From assembly GCA_002338145.1 (NCBI GenBank), contig DDHP01000090.1, positions 760 through 60,100 on the forward strand: a stretch of 59,341 nucleotides of DNA, given 5' to 3'. Below are positions 44,670-53,409 of the stretch, in pieces. The notes beneath the pieces are model-generated. The model was not told the origin of the DNA, did not search any database, and worked only from the letters and a program-made list of their open reading frames with translations. This stretch comes from Deferribacteraceae bacterium UBA1873. GTDB taxonomy: Bacteria > Chrysiogenota > Deferribacteres > Deferribacterales > Flexistipitaceae. The translations under genes were made by a program, and so were the position numbers. How positions within the stretch are numbered: the stretch's first letter is position 1; every line of letters begins with the position of its first letter.

Positions 44670-46007
44670 TTATTTGTCATCTCTACCTTTGCGTTTTCTG
44701 ATACTGATTCTCAAAGGGATACCGTCAAAACCGAAAGATTCTCTTATCAGGTTTAGGATATAGCGTTTGTAGGAGAAATGAACTGCTTCAGGGTAGTTTA
44801 CAAAGATAACAAAGTGCGGAGGTTTTATACTTACCTGTGTCATGTAAAAGAATTTTAGCCTTCTGTTGCTAACAACCGGCGGCTGGTGTTTTTCCTGGGC
44901 GAACTGAAGAAGTTTGTTCAGTTCAGCTGTTTTTATCCTCTTTGTATATTCGCTGTATAATTTATCTGCATGCTTAAAAATTTTTTCAAGATTTTCTCCT
45001 GTAAAAGCGGAAGCAAAAACTACAGGTGGGTTTGTTATAAATTTCAGTCTGTCATTAATCTGGTGCGTAAGTTCTCTTGCAGTCTTTTTCTTATCTGTTT
45101 TAATAATGTCCCATTTGTTGAATACAATTATAACAGGTTTTCCCAAGTCGTTGGCATCAGCTATAATTTTTATATCCCTGTCTGTAATTCCTGTCGAGGC
45201 ATCTAAAATTGCTATTGCAATATCGCTGCGTTCCAGGGCATCCATACCTCTGTAATATCCGATTTTTTCAATAGCGTCTTTAAACATTACGGATTTTTTT
45301 CGTATCCCTGCAGTATCTGTTATCATGTATTCTTTGTTTTCAAAGGTGAAAAATGTGTCTACAGCATCCCTGGTGGTGCCAGGGATTTCTGTTACAATAA
45401 CCCGTTGCTTCCCAAGGATTTTGTTTAGAATGCTTGATTTGCCTACATTGGGTTTACCGATAATGGTTAATTTTAAAACATCATTTTCCAAAGAATCTTC
45501 CGGTTTTTGTTCGGAAAAATTCTGAGCTTCATCTATAATTCTGTCCAGAAGAATATCCACGTTGCGCCCATGTTCAGCACTTACCGGGAAAATCTCGCTT
45601 ACTCCCAGTTCATAGAACTGTGCCGCCAGATATTCACGTTTATCGCTGTCAACTTTGTTGACCACCACGAAAAATTTTTTATTTCTTTCTCTGAGAAGGT
45701 TGCATACAATTTGATCAAGCGAATGGATTCCTTCTGTTGCATCCACAAGCAAAAGGCAGATGTCTACATCGTCTATAAGACTGAAAAATTGCTGCTGCAT
45801 CTCTTTTTTTATGATTTCTTCTTTTAGGTCGAAACCAGCAGAATCCACAATGATAAACTTAACACCCAGCCATTCTGTGACTTTTTCCAGTCTGTCACGG
45901 GTAACCCCGGGACGGTTGTTGACAATGGCTGATCTGCTGCCGATAATTTTGTTAAAAAGAGTGGATTTGCCGACGTTTGGTCTTCCGATGATACCTATTT
46001 TAAGCAT
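44670..46007 (-). CDS. der: Ribosome assembly GTPase Der (EngA)
   Basis: Essential GTPase in 50S subunit maturation. Two tandem G domains are evident: GRPNVGKST (near residue 8) with NKVD, and GKPNVGKSS (near residue 185) with NKWD. Each is followed by its G3 and switch motifs (PGVTRDR and PGTTRDA), and then the C-terminal KH-like domain (FFYMTQVSIKPPHFVIFVNYPE). At 445 residues the length is normal. It abuts gltX with no gap. Confidence 0.97.
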   Translation of the reverse strand: MLKIGIIGRPNVGKSTLFNKIIGSRSAIVNNRPGVTRDRLEKVTEWLGVKFIIVDSAGFDLKEEIIKKEMQQQFFSLIDDVDICLLLVDATEGIHSLDQIVCNLLRERNKKFFVVVNKVDSDKREYLAAQFYELGVSEIFPVSAEHGRNVDILLDRIIDEAQNFSEQKPEDSLENDVLKLTIIGKPNVGKSSILNKILGKQRVIVTEIPGTTRDAVDTFFTFENKEYMITDTAGIRKKSVMFKDAIEKIGYYRGMDALERSDIAIAILDASTGITDRDIKIIADANDLGKPVIIVFNKWDIIKTDKKKTARELTHQINDRLKFITNPPVVFASAFTGENLEKIFKHADKLYSEYTKRIKTAELNKLLQFAQEKHQPPVVSNRRLKFFYMTQVSIKPPHFVIFVNYPEAVHFSYKRYILNLIRESFGFDGIPLRISIRKRKGRDDK

Positions 46008-47465
46008 TTAATTGCCGCCGATCTTCTCAATCATGATTTCAAGACGTTTTTGCAGCTCATCCTTTTCCATGAGTGTCACAAGTTTATCCAATTCGGGGCC
46101 TTGTGCTCTTCCGCTTACCCCGATTCTTATTGCCATGAACAGTGCCTTTCCCTTTATCTTTTTTTCTTTCTGAATTTTTTTTACAATTTCTTTATATTTA
46201 GGTTGATCTATTTTTTCCAGTGGTTCTATTTCCTCTTTGAATGCTTTTAACACGACAGGTGTTGTTTCCCACTTCATAATGTCTTTAACGTTGTTATCAA
46301 GTTCATCCGGCATATGAAAATATACCTTAATATATTCAGGTATTTCTGAAAGCAGATCCAGGTTGTCCCTTACGGATAAAGACATCTTCTTTATTTTCTC
46401 AGAGTGTTTATTTATATAATCTTCACTCAGAATACCGGAATCTGTCAGGAAAGGTTTAACTCTCTCAAAAAAATCGTTTTCTTCTAAATTTCTTATGTAA
46501 ATACCATTCATCCATTTGAGCTTTTCAAAATCGAAAACTGCAGCACTTTTGGACACCCTTTTGAGACTGAAAGACTCGATAAGCTCATTTTTGTTGAGTA
46601 TTTCCCTTTCCTTCTCGTCCGACCAGCTCAGGAGTGCCAGGTAATTAAAGAGTGCTTCGGACAGATATCCCTGCTGTCTGAAGGCTTTGATGCTTGTGAC
46701 ACCGTGTCTTTTACTGAGCTTGGCATGGTCAGGTCCCAATATCATTGGTATATGTGCAAACTGTGGTATTTCAAAGCCAAGGGCCTCAAAAATCAGAACC
46801 TGTTTGGGTGTGTTACTGAGGTGATCATCCCCCCTTATGACATGGGATATTTCCATCAGGGCATCGTCTACTACCACTACAAAATTATATATGGGAGTCC
46901 CGTCCGGTCTTACTATTATAAAATCGCCGAAAGAGTCCGTTTTAAAGTCGATTTCACCTCTTATTACATCTTTTACAAGAATATGTTCTTTGTTTACTTT
47001 GAAGCGAATCGAATATTCAACGCCTTTATCTTCAAGGGTTTTGATTTCATCTGCTGTTAGATTACGGCATTTTCCGCTGTATCTAGGAGGTTTACCTTCC
47101 TTAACAGCTTTTTCCTTTTCTTTTTCCAGTTCTTCCTTTGAACAAAAGCACTTATAAGCATTTCCATCTTTCAGAAGTTTTTCTGAGTATTTTTTATATA
47201 TATCAAAGCGTTCTGTTTGTCTGTAGGGGCCGTAATCGCCACCTTTTCTGGGGCCTTCATCCCAATCAAGCCCAAGCCAGCGCATGTCTTCATAGATCAT
47301 TTCTTCATTTTCGAGAGAAGATCTTAATAAATCTGTATCCTCAATACGCAGGATGAACTGTCCCTTCTGGGAAGAAGAAAACAGATAGTTGAAAAGCGCA
47401 GTTCTGGCATTGCCCACATGAAGATGTCCCGTTGGGCTGGGAGCAAATCTAACTCTTATTGACAT
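46008..47465 (-). CDS. gltX: Glutamyl-tRNA synthetase
   Basis: Class I synthetase of 485 residues. The HIGH-type motif is in RFAPSPTGHLHVGNARTAL at the N-terminus, and the KMSKS-type motif is KLSKRHG near residue 245. I chose the ATG at 47465 (GGAGGG upstream), which starts MSIRVRFAPSP; the frame is open 10 codons further up. Whether it is discriminating or also charges tRNA-Gln depends on gatCAB, which is not in the window. Confidence 0.96.
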   Translation of the reverse strand: MSIRVRFAPSPTGHLHVGNARTALFNYLFSSSQKGQFILRIEDTDLLRSSLENEEMIYEDMRWLGLDWDEGPRKGGDYGPYRQTERFDIYKKYSEKLLKDGNAYKCFCSKEELEKEKEKAVKEGKPPRYSGKCRNLTADEIKTLEDKGVEYSIRFKVNKEHILVKDVIRGEIDFKTDSFGDFIIVRPDGTPIYNFVVVVDDALMEISHVIRGDDHLSNTPKQVLIFEALGFEIPQFAHIPMILGPDHAKLSKRHGVTSIKAFRQQGYLSEALFNYLALLSWSDEKEREILNKNELIESFSLKRVSKSAAVFDFEKLKWMNGIYIRNLEENDFFERVKPFLTDSGILSEDYINKHSEKIKKMSLSVRDNLDLLSEIPEYIKVYFHMPDELDNNVKDIMKWETTPVVLKAFKEEIEPLEKIDQPKYKEIVKKIQKEKKIKGKALFMAIRIGVSGRAQGPELDKLVTLMEKDELQKRLEIMIEKIGGN

Positions 47466-47528
47466 TTTCCCTCCAGGATGTATAAAATTGTACATTATTT
47501 AAACCATCTTTGATTAATAGAGGCTACA

Positions 47529-48848
47529 GTGAAAAAGTATATCCTTATAGCAGACCCTTCCAAAGTGTCAAGATTTGTTTTGGAAAACTACCTCCGGGAA
47601 AAATACAAAATTTTAACGGCATCTTCTTATTCTGAAGCTACAGATATACTTAATAAATTTATATTCTCTCTTGTTATTGTTTCTTATGAATTAAAAGACG
47701 GTTTCGGTTTTGATTTGTGCAGGTATATACAAAAAAAAGAAAAACTCAGGTCTGTTCCTGTGATTTTGCTGAGTTCCAATGAAGAAGATGAGAGGTATCG
47801 GTTCAAAGCTTTTGAAGTTGGGGCAATAGATTTCATCAGAAAATCCCAGATTGATGAAAATTTTGCAAAGTATATTGATGAAATAATAGAAGTTCTTTCC
47901 ATATCTGATATCAGCGGATCCACTGCATTGATTGTTGACGACAGTCTTGTTCAGCTCAAGTTCATAGAAAATATACTGAAGTCAACGGGAATAAATGTTT
48001 ACTCCTACTCCAAACCATCAGAAATGCTTAATGAAATAAAAAGCAGATCTCCGGATATAATTATAACTGATTTGTTTATGGAGGAGACGGATGGAATTGA
48101 TTTAACAAAAAAGCTCAGGAAAATAAAGGCGTTAAAGCATGTTCCTATCCTCATTCAGACATCATCCAGGGAAAATTCTTTTTTGAGAGCTCTGCTTTTG
48201 CATGGTGCCAACGATTATATTCTTAAACCTTTTTCAGCCGAAGAGGCCATTTTGAGGGTTACCAGTAATATTAAAACAAAAAAGCTATACGATGATTTGG
48301 AAGAAACCAATAGAGAACTATTTAAAAAAGCAACTACTGATTCGCTGACAGGGTTGTATAACAGGCGTTTTTTTATGGAACAGCTGGAGAATATAAATTA
48401 TAACGCAGGCAGATATGGACATAATTTTGCTGTAGTTCTCTGGGATATTGACCGTTTTAAGGAAATTAATGACAGTTATGGCCACGATACAGGCGACAAA
48501 GTTTTGATGGAATTATCCTCTGCGATAAGGAATATGCTTCGCAAATCCGATATTATGGGACGATTTGGAGGCGAAGAATTTCTCTGCCTTTTCCCCGGTC
48601 AGGAAGAGATAAATTTTCCCAGGGTTGTGGGCAAACTTTTGGATATTGCCAGAAGCCTTGATATATATGCAGAGGATAATGAAAAAGTGAAAGTTACCAT
48701 AAGTATTGGTGCCATGATTTGTGACAGGACGTATGAGAGTCTTGATAATATTATAAAAACTGTGGATGAATTGATGTATAAAGCCAAAAATAACGGAAGA
48801 AATAGAGCTTATATTAAGCTTAAAAATAAAATTTTGGAAATAAGCTAA
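47529..48848 (+). CDS. PleD-like response regulator: REC-REC-GGDEF diguanylate cyclase
   Basis: A 439-residue cytosolic cyclic-di-GMP synthase. The first receiver (about 1-125) has Asp9 but Ser52 where the phospho-acceptor Asp belongs (VSYELKDG in place of the usual DYxLPDG), so it cannot be phosphorylated normally. The second receiver (about 130-250) has the acidic pair VDDS and the acceptor Asp in TDLFMEETDG. The C-terminal GGDEF domain (about 265-435) has DSLTGLYNRR and GRFGGEEF, an active A-site. The start is a GTG at 47529 with AGAGG upstream. It is divergent from gltX and immediately upstream of the trp leader. Confidence 0.93.
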   Translation: MKKYILIADPSKVSRFVLENYLREKYKILTASSYSEATDILNKFIFSLVIVSYELKDGFGFDLCRYIQKKEKLRSVPVILLSSNEEDERYRFKAFEVGAIDFIRKSQIDENFAKYIDEIIEVLSISDISGSTALIVDDSLVQLKFIENILKSTGINVYSYSKPSEMLNEIKSRSPDIIITDLFMEETDGIDLTKKLRKIKALKHVPILIQTSSRENSFLRALLLHGANDYILKPFSAEEAILRVTSNIKTKKLYDDLEETNRELFKKATTDSLTGLYNRRFFMEQLENINYNAGRYGHNFAVVLWDIDRFKEINDSYGHDTGDKVLMELSSAIRNMLRKSDIMGRFGGEEFLCLFPGQEEINFPRVVGKLLDIARSLDIYAEDNEKVKVTISIGAMICDRTYESLDNIIKTVDELMYKAKNNGRNRAYIKLKNKILEIS

Positions 48849-48856
48849 AAAAAAAC

Positions 48857-48884
48857 TTTACAAAAAAAATAATTATAGTATTAT
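48857..48884 (+). promoter_or_regulatory. Predicted promoter of the trp operon
   Basis: TTTACA (48857-48862) and TATTAT (48879-48884) are separated by 16 bases, giving a start near 48891. This lies right after the diguanylate cyclase stop and just before the leader peptide. Confidence 0.6.
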
Positions 48885-48891
48885 GCTGAGC

Positions 48892-48954
48892 ATGAATGAG
48901 ATGATAATGTTTTTCAATAATGCTTGGTGGTGGACAAATAACGGAATAAGTTAG
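48892..48954 (+). CDS. trpL: trp operon leader peptide with three tandem Trp codons
   Basis: A 20-codon frame, MNEMIMFFNNAWWWTNNGIS, with three consecutive TGG codons at 48925-48933, followed by a stop at 48952-48954. In-frame ATGs at 48901 and 48907 are alternative starts. The one at 48907 has GAGATGAT before it, one mismatch from an extended ribosome-binding site, and would give 15 residues. If transcription starts near 48891, the inner starts are more likely. The peptide is a ribosome-position sensor for charged tRNA-Trp and needs no other function. Confidence 0.88.
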   Translation: MNEMIMFFNNAWWWTNNGIS

Positions 48955-49034
48955 GTTGTTCACTACCTTTGTGTACGAATATAAAGGCCGTGTGGTGAGC
49001 AACCACACGGCCTTTTTTTATCTTTAAGGCCGTG
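48926..49034 (+). promoter_or_regulatory. trp attenuator: 1:2, 2:3 and relay pairings
   Basis: Segment 1 (48926-48937, over the Trp codons) can pair with segment 2 (48956-48967) in 12 bp including two G-U pairs. Segment 2 (48954-48963) can instead pair with segment 3 (48995-49004) in 10 bp, which removes the top of terminator 1. The freed 3' arm of terminator 1 (CACGGCCTT, 49006-49014) is then exactly complementary over 9 bases to the 5' arm of terminator 2 (AAGGCCGTG, 49026-49034). So one ribosome-stalling event could disable both terminators. Confidence 0.75.
48984..49019 (+). terminator. trp attenuator terminator 1
   Basis: AAGGCCGTGTGGT (48984-48996) and ACCACACGGCCTT (49002-49014) form a perfect 13-bp stem with loop GAGCA. 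A 7-T run ends the structure at 49019. Confidence 0.92.
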
Positions 49035-49057
49035 GTTTTTACCCACGGCCTTTTTTT
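49026..49057 (+). terminator. Second terminator hairpin before trpE
   Basis: AAGGCCGTGG (49026-49035) and CCACGGCCTT (49043-49052) form a perfect 10-bp stem with a 7-base loop and a 7-T run. The stem core repeats that of terminator 1. It ends 16 bases before the trpE ATG, so unless it is disrupted it should block trpE expression. Confidence 0.88.
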
Positions 49058-49072
49058 ATATTAGGAGGGAAT

Positions 49073-50542
49073 ATGATTTATCCGGACGAAAAAAAATTTA
49101 AACAACTTGCTGAGAAGTACTCCCATATTACCGTTTATCGTGAAATTGTGGGGGACACCCTTACTCCCATAGGCTTACTGAAGAATTTTTCCAACAGAGA
49201 AAGTGTTTTTCTTCTGGAAAGTGCAAACCTTGACAAAACGTTCTCCAGATTTTCCTTTTTCGGTATTAATCCTTCGGAAATACTGACGTTAAAAAACGGT
49301 GTGCTGAGTGTGGAAAAAAACGGCAAAAAGATAAGACTGGATGTAAACCCTGTGGATTATTTGAACACAAAAATTTCCAAGTTCAACGGATACGCCGATT
49401 CTATGTTTGGAGCTTTTTCTGGTGGTTACGTGGGTTATTTTGGTTATGAGTTTATCAACTATACGGGAAATCTCCGGCAAAAACTTGAGGAACCGGAGGA
49501 TGAGAACCTTGTCTATCTGATGCTTATGGATGAATTTTATGTGTTTGATAATCGGACAGGGCGTGTTTATGCAGCTTGTAATGCGGAAACCGGTGGAGAT
49601 GTTTCGGAAAATTATGGCAAAGCTCTGAAAAGAACAAAGGAGATGGCAGAGGAAATCAATAATTTTAATTTTGATAACTACGCCTCTTCAGGAAAACTCA
49701 CAATCAGTAAGGAATTTGAAAAAAAAGAATTTGAGGACTCCGTGGAAAAGCTTAAGTCTGAAATAACAAATGGGGAGCTCATACAGTGCGTACTATCCAA
49801 TAAATTTGAGATAAAAGGGGATATTCATCCTTTAAGTTTTTACAGATTGCTGCGCAATGTAAACCCGTCACCGTATATGTTTTATATAAAAATGAAAAAT
49901 AAAACAATGCTGGGATCCTCACCGGAAATACACCTGAAAGTGGAAAATTCGAAAGCTACTCTTAAACCTATCGCAGGCACTTATCCTGTGGGTGAGAATA
50001 TAGAAAAGATAAAGTCCGATTTGCTAAAAGACGAAAAGGAAAAATCTGAACATCTTATGCTGCTGGATCTTGCCAGAAACGATCTGTACAAAAGCTGTGA
50101 TCCGAAAAGTGTAAAAGTGGTGAAATCTTTTAATGCCGAAGTGTATTCGCATGTTGTGCATATTGTTTCGGAAGTGACGGGTATTTTAAGAGAGGATAAA
50201 ACCTCGCTGGATGCTTTTGTGAATACTTTTCCAGCCGGGACGGTGAGCGGTGCTCCGAAAGTAAGGGCTATGGAGCTTATCGATGAGTATGAAAAATCCC
50301 CGAGGGGATTTTATGCAGGCTGTGCCGGTTATATCTCTTACAACGGTAATCTTGATACCTGTATTACCATAAGGAGTGCAATGGTTCAGCCGGGAAAAAC
50401 CATTATCCGGGCTGGAGCGGGGATAGTTTATGACAGTGTTGCCGAAAAGGAATATTTTGAAGTGGAGGGTAAGCTTAAAGCACTTTTTACAGCTATTGAC
50501 AGAATACAGAGTCTGGAGGGTGAAAATGTTTTTGCTAATTGA
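49073..50542 (+). CDS. trpE: Anthranilate synthase component I
   Basis: Makes anthranilate from chorismate and ammonia or glutamine. The 489-residue protein has the Trp-feedback motif LLES (VFLLESANLD, near residue 47), so it should be inhibited by tryptophan. The chorismate-binding core includes IQCVLSNKF, NPSPYMFYI, GSSPEIHLK, PIAGTYP and the FPAGTVSGAPKVRAMELI segment. GGAGGG precedes the ATG at 49073. It overlaps trpG by 17 bases. Confidence 0.96.
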   Translation: MIYPDEKKFKQLAEKYSHITVYREIVGDTLTPIGLLKNFSNRESVFLLESANLDKTFSRFSFFGINPSEILTLKNGVLSVEKNGKKIRLDVNPVDYLNTKISKFNGYADSMFGAFSGGYVGYFGYEFINYTGNLRQKLEEPEDENLVYLMLMDEFYVFDNRTGRVYAACNAETGGDVSENYGKALKRTKEMAEEINNFNFDNYASSGKLTISKEFEKKEFEDSVEKLKSEITNGELIQCVLSNKFEIKGDIHPLSFYRLLRNVNPSPYMFYIKMKNKTMLGSSPEIHLKVENSKATLKPIAGTYPVGENIEKIKSDLLKDEKEKSEHLMLLDLARNDLYKSCDPKSVKVVKSFNAEVYSHVVHIVSEVTGILREDKTSLDAFVNTFPAGTVSGAPKVRAMELIDEYEKSPRGFYAGCAGYISYNGNLDTCITIRSAMVQPGKTIIRAGAGIVYDSVAEKEYFEVEGKLKALFTAIDRIQSLEGENVFAN

Positions 50543-51101
50543 TAATTACGATTCTTTCACATACAATCTTTATAGTCTTTTCAGAAATTTGAATGAAGAA
50601 GTGAATGTAATCAAAAATGATGAATTTATTTCAGCAGATAACTATGACGGAATAGTTCTTTCCCCAGGTCCTTCAAATCCAACAAATGCGGGTACATCCC
50701 TTGATTATCTCAGGAAATATGCTTCCAAAATACCTGTTTTTGGTGTGTGCCTGGGTATGCAGTGCGTGTGCCATTATCTTGGATATAAAATCAGAAAAGC
50801 CGAAACTATAAAACATGGCAAACTTGATACAATCAAAAAGTCCGTTGACAGTGTAATTCTTAACAATGTGCCGCTAACTTTTACAGCGGTGAGATATCAC
50901 TCTCTGGTTGCTGATGCTGCGGATATTGCTGTTGGATTTTCTGAATCTGACGGTGAGATAATGGCTGTGGAGAATTTGGAAAAATCTCTTTTCGGTGTTC
51001 AGTTCCATCCGGAATCGTATTTGAGCACTTACGGGGAGGATATTGTGAAAAATTTTATAGATTATGCAAAGAAGAGGCAAAGGGAGGTGAGTCATGCATA
51101 A
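50526..51101 (+). CDS. trpG: Anthranilate synthase component II (glutamine amidotransferase)
   Basis: Supplies ammonia from glutamine to TrpE. It begins MFLLIDNYDSFTYNLYSLF; the class I amidotransferase triad is Cys in FGVCLGMQC and His-Glu in VQFHPES. I chose the ATG at 50526 (GGAGGGTGAAA upstream); an open frame extends 32 codons further but those overlap trpE and are not conserved. The product is 191 residues. The same protein might also serve p-aminobenzoate synthesis. Confidence 0.95.
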   Translation: MFLLIDNYDSFTYNLYSLFRNLNEEVNVIKNDEFISADNYDGIVLSPGPSNPTNAGTSLDYLRKYASKIPVFGVCLGMQCVCHYLGYKIRKAETIKHGKLDTIKKSVDSVILNNVPLTFTAVRYHSLVADAADIAVGFSESDGEIMAVENLEKSLFGVQFHPESYLSTYGEDIVKNFIDYAKKRQREVSHA

Positions 51102-52089
51102 TATTGTACAGAAAGTAAATAATGGTAATACGTTAAGCTTTGATGAGGTCAAAAAACTTTTCGATGCAATTCTTAAAGGAGATATTTCTGAGGCCGGTAT
51201 AGGCTCATGCCTTGTAGCTATGAAACTAAGGGGTGAGACAGCTGAAGAAGTTGCGGCTGCGGCTACCGTACTGAATGAGTATAAAGTCCGTTTCAGTCAT
51301 GGTGGTAACAATACTATTGATACGTGCGGGACAGGCGGGGATGGCAAGTCCACACTGAATGTCTCCACCGCTGTTTCTCTGGTGCTGTCTGCAATGGGTA
51401 TAGAAGTTCTCAAGCATGGCAATATTGCCCAAAGCGGGAAGGTGGGCTCCGCAGATATTCTGGATGAGCTGGGTATCCCCACAAAACTTGATGTAAAAAA
51501 TGCACTTTCTTATTTTAATAAACATAATTTTATATTTTTGTTTGCTCCGCACTATCACCCAGCATTGAAAAATGTCGCAAAAATAAGAAAAGACCTGAGA
51601 GTTGCCACAATATTTAATTTTCTTGGCCCAATGCTTAACCCCGGAAATCCAGATTACCAAACGATAGGTATAAATAGAGTGGACAAACTGGATCTTTATT
51701 CAGAAGCTATGCAAATCCAGGGTAGGGACAATATTATGATTTATTCTTCAGCCGACGGTTACGATGAAGTTTCATCAGCTGATATAACACATATCCGCCA
51801 TCTCAAAAATGGTATAATTGAGAAATTTGAAATCAATCCTGCAGATTTTTTTACACCTTTTCCTATGCCGGTTGTCCGCTCCCGGGAGGAAGCCAGCAAA
51901 ATTTTTATGGATGCAATAAGCGGAAAAGATGATAATCTCTCAAAGCTGGTGGCTATCAATGCGGCAGCCTGCCTTTATACAATGGGCATTAGCACTCTCA
52001 AAGATGGATTCTCGGAAGCCATGGATGTCATTAAACAGGGCACAGTATGTGAAAAGATTGAAAAACTTGTAATGCAGGAGGCAGTTTAG
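51094..52089 (+). CDS. trpD: Anthranilate phosphoribosyltransferase
   Basis: Joins anthranilate to PRPP. The 331-residue protein has the diagnostic DTCGTGGDGKSTLNVSTA segment (PRPP-binding, residues 70-87) and KHGNIAQSGKVGSADILDELG. The ATG overlaps the trpG stop by 8 bases with GGGAGGTGA upstream. It is a stand-alone TrpD, not fused to TrpG. Confidence 0.97.
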   Translation: MHNIVQKVNNGNTLSFDEVKKLFDAILKGDISEAGIGSCLVAMKLRGETAEEVAAAATVLNEYKVRFSHGGNNTIDTCGTGGDGKSTLNVSTAVSLVLSAMGIEVLKHGNIAQSGKVGSADILDELGIPTKLDVKNALSYFNKHNFIFLFAPHYHPALKNVAKIRKDLRVATIFNFLGPMLNPGNPDYQTIGINRVDKLDLYSEAMQIQGRDNIMIYSSADGYDEVSSADITHIRHLKNGIIEKFEINPADFFTPFPMPVVRSREEASKIFMDAISGKDDNLSKLVAINAAACLYTMGISTLKDGFSEAMDVIKQGTVCEKIEKLVMQEAV

Positions 52090-52836
52090 ATGCTTGATGA
52101 AATACTGAAATATAAACCGATTGAAGTCGGTGAATTGCCGGAAAAATTACCGTTTAGGGAAAAAGAAATCCTTAATCCTGTACAATTTCTAAAAACAAAA
52201 CCTTTTATAGCTGAGATTAAAAAAGCATCCCCATCAGCAGGAGATATTAATCTGGATATTTCACCTGTGAAGCAGGCGGTTTTGTATGAACAGCATGGAG
52301 CCGGTGTTATCAGTGTCCTAACGGACAAACATTTTTTCAAAGGCTCTTTTGACTATCTGAAAGAAATTTCTGAAAAAGTGAGTATCCCTGTACTCTGCAA
52401 AGATTTCATCATATCAGAAAAGCAGATTGACATGGCTTATGCTTTCGGTGCGGATATGATTTTGCTGATAGCAGCTATCCTTTCTGAGGGTCAAATACGA
52501 AAGCTTAGTGAAAAAGCGGCTGAAAAGGGACTTTATGTTTTATATGAGATACATAGTATTGAGGAGTTTGATAAAATCAGAGATTTGTCACCGAAATTGG
52601 TGGGAGTCAATTCCAGGAATCTGAATACTTTTGAGATAAACATGAAGAATGCATGTGCCGTACTTGGAAATATTCGCGGAGATTTTATGAAGATTGCGGA
52701 AAGTGGTATCAACGGTGTGGATGATGTTGTAAATTTTAAGAATTTTGGTGCTGATGGATTTCTCGTGGGAACTTATCTTATGAAATCAGGGGATATCGGT
52801 TACAGTTTCAGGGAATTATACAAAGGTTTGGGATAA
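52090..52836 (+). CDS. trpC: Indole-3-glycerol phosphate synthase
   Basis: Closes the indole ring. The 248-residue beta/alpha barrel has the catalytic segments KPFIAEIKKASPSAG (Glu and Lys near residue 40), LCKDFIISEKQI (Lys near 100) and GVNSRNLNTFE with the following AESGI. The ATG directly follows the trpD stop; AGGAGG lies at the end of trpD. It is monofunctional: trpF is separate. Confidence 0.96.
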   Translation: MLDEILKYKPIEVGELPEKLPFREKEILNPVQFLKTKPFIAEIKKASPSAGDINLDISPVKQAVLYEQHGAGVISVLTDKHFFKGSFDYLKEISEKVSIPVLCKDFIISEKQIDMAYAFGADMILLIAAILSEGQIRKLSEKAAEKGLYVLYEIHSIEEFDKIRDLSPKLVGVNSRNLNTFEINMKNACAVLGNIRGDFMKIAESGINGVDDVVNFKNFGADGFLVGTYLMKSGDIGYSFRELYKGLG

Positions 52837-52837
52837 A

Positions 52838-53380
52838 ATGTTTGTTAAGGTGTGTGGCCTTACCGCTTTTGAGTATATAGAGTATGCGAAAAGACTGGGC
52901 TATGATATGGTGGGGGTAGTTCTTCATGAAAAAAGTAAACGTTACGTCCCGCCGGAAAAAGCAAAGGATATGGCAGCTATTGCAGCAGATAAAGGTATAT
53001 TATCTGCTGCGGTTGGAATTACTTTCAGCGAAGTAAAGGATGTTGCTGAATATTTTGACTATATTCAGATTTATGAAAGGGTTAATACTGATTTTCCCAC
53101 CATATATGCCACCTCACAAGAGCCTGACGGGAGCACTGTTTATGACTATTTGCTGTATGATGTAAGCAGGGGATCGGGGCGTTTTGTGAGTTTCAACAGT
53201 TGGGTTCACAGATACAGTAATAAGATAATATTAGCTGGGGGGCTTGATGCCGACAATGTTAACAAGGTAATAGATGCTTATAAGCCCTTTGGTGTGGATG
53301 TATCCAGTGGTGTAGAGGAGGGGCCGGGGGTTAAGAGTTTTGATAAAATGCAATTGTTTATAAATAGGATAAAAAATTGA
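52838..53380 (+). CDS. trpF: Phosphoribosylanthranilate isomerase
   Basis: Amadori rearrangement in tryptophan synthesis. The 180-residue barrel starts VKVCGLTAFEYIEYA (catalytic-type Cys near residue 6) and ends with LAGGLDADNVNKVI and VDVSSGVEEGPGVKSFDKM, the phosphate-binding loops. It is somewhat shorter than the usual ~200 residues; the middle loops appear compact. Position between trpC and trpB supports the call. It starts one base after the trpC stop. Confidence 0.93.
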   Translation: MFVKVCGLTAFEYIEYAKRLGYDMVGVVLHEKSKRYVPPEKAKDMAAIAADKGILSAAVGITFSEVKDVAEYFDYIQIYERVNTDFPTIYATSQEPDGSTVYDYLLYDVSRGSGRFVSFNSWVHRYSNKIILAGGLDADNVNKVIDAYKPFGVDVSSGVEEGPGVKSFDKMQLFINRIKN

Positions 53381-53409
53381 TATGTTGTTGGCATGAAAAA
53401 GGAGATTTT

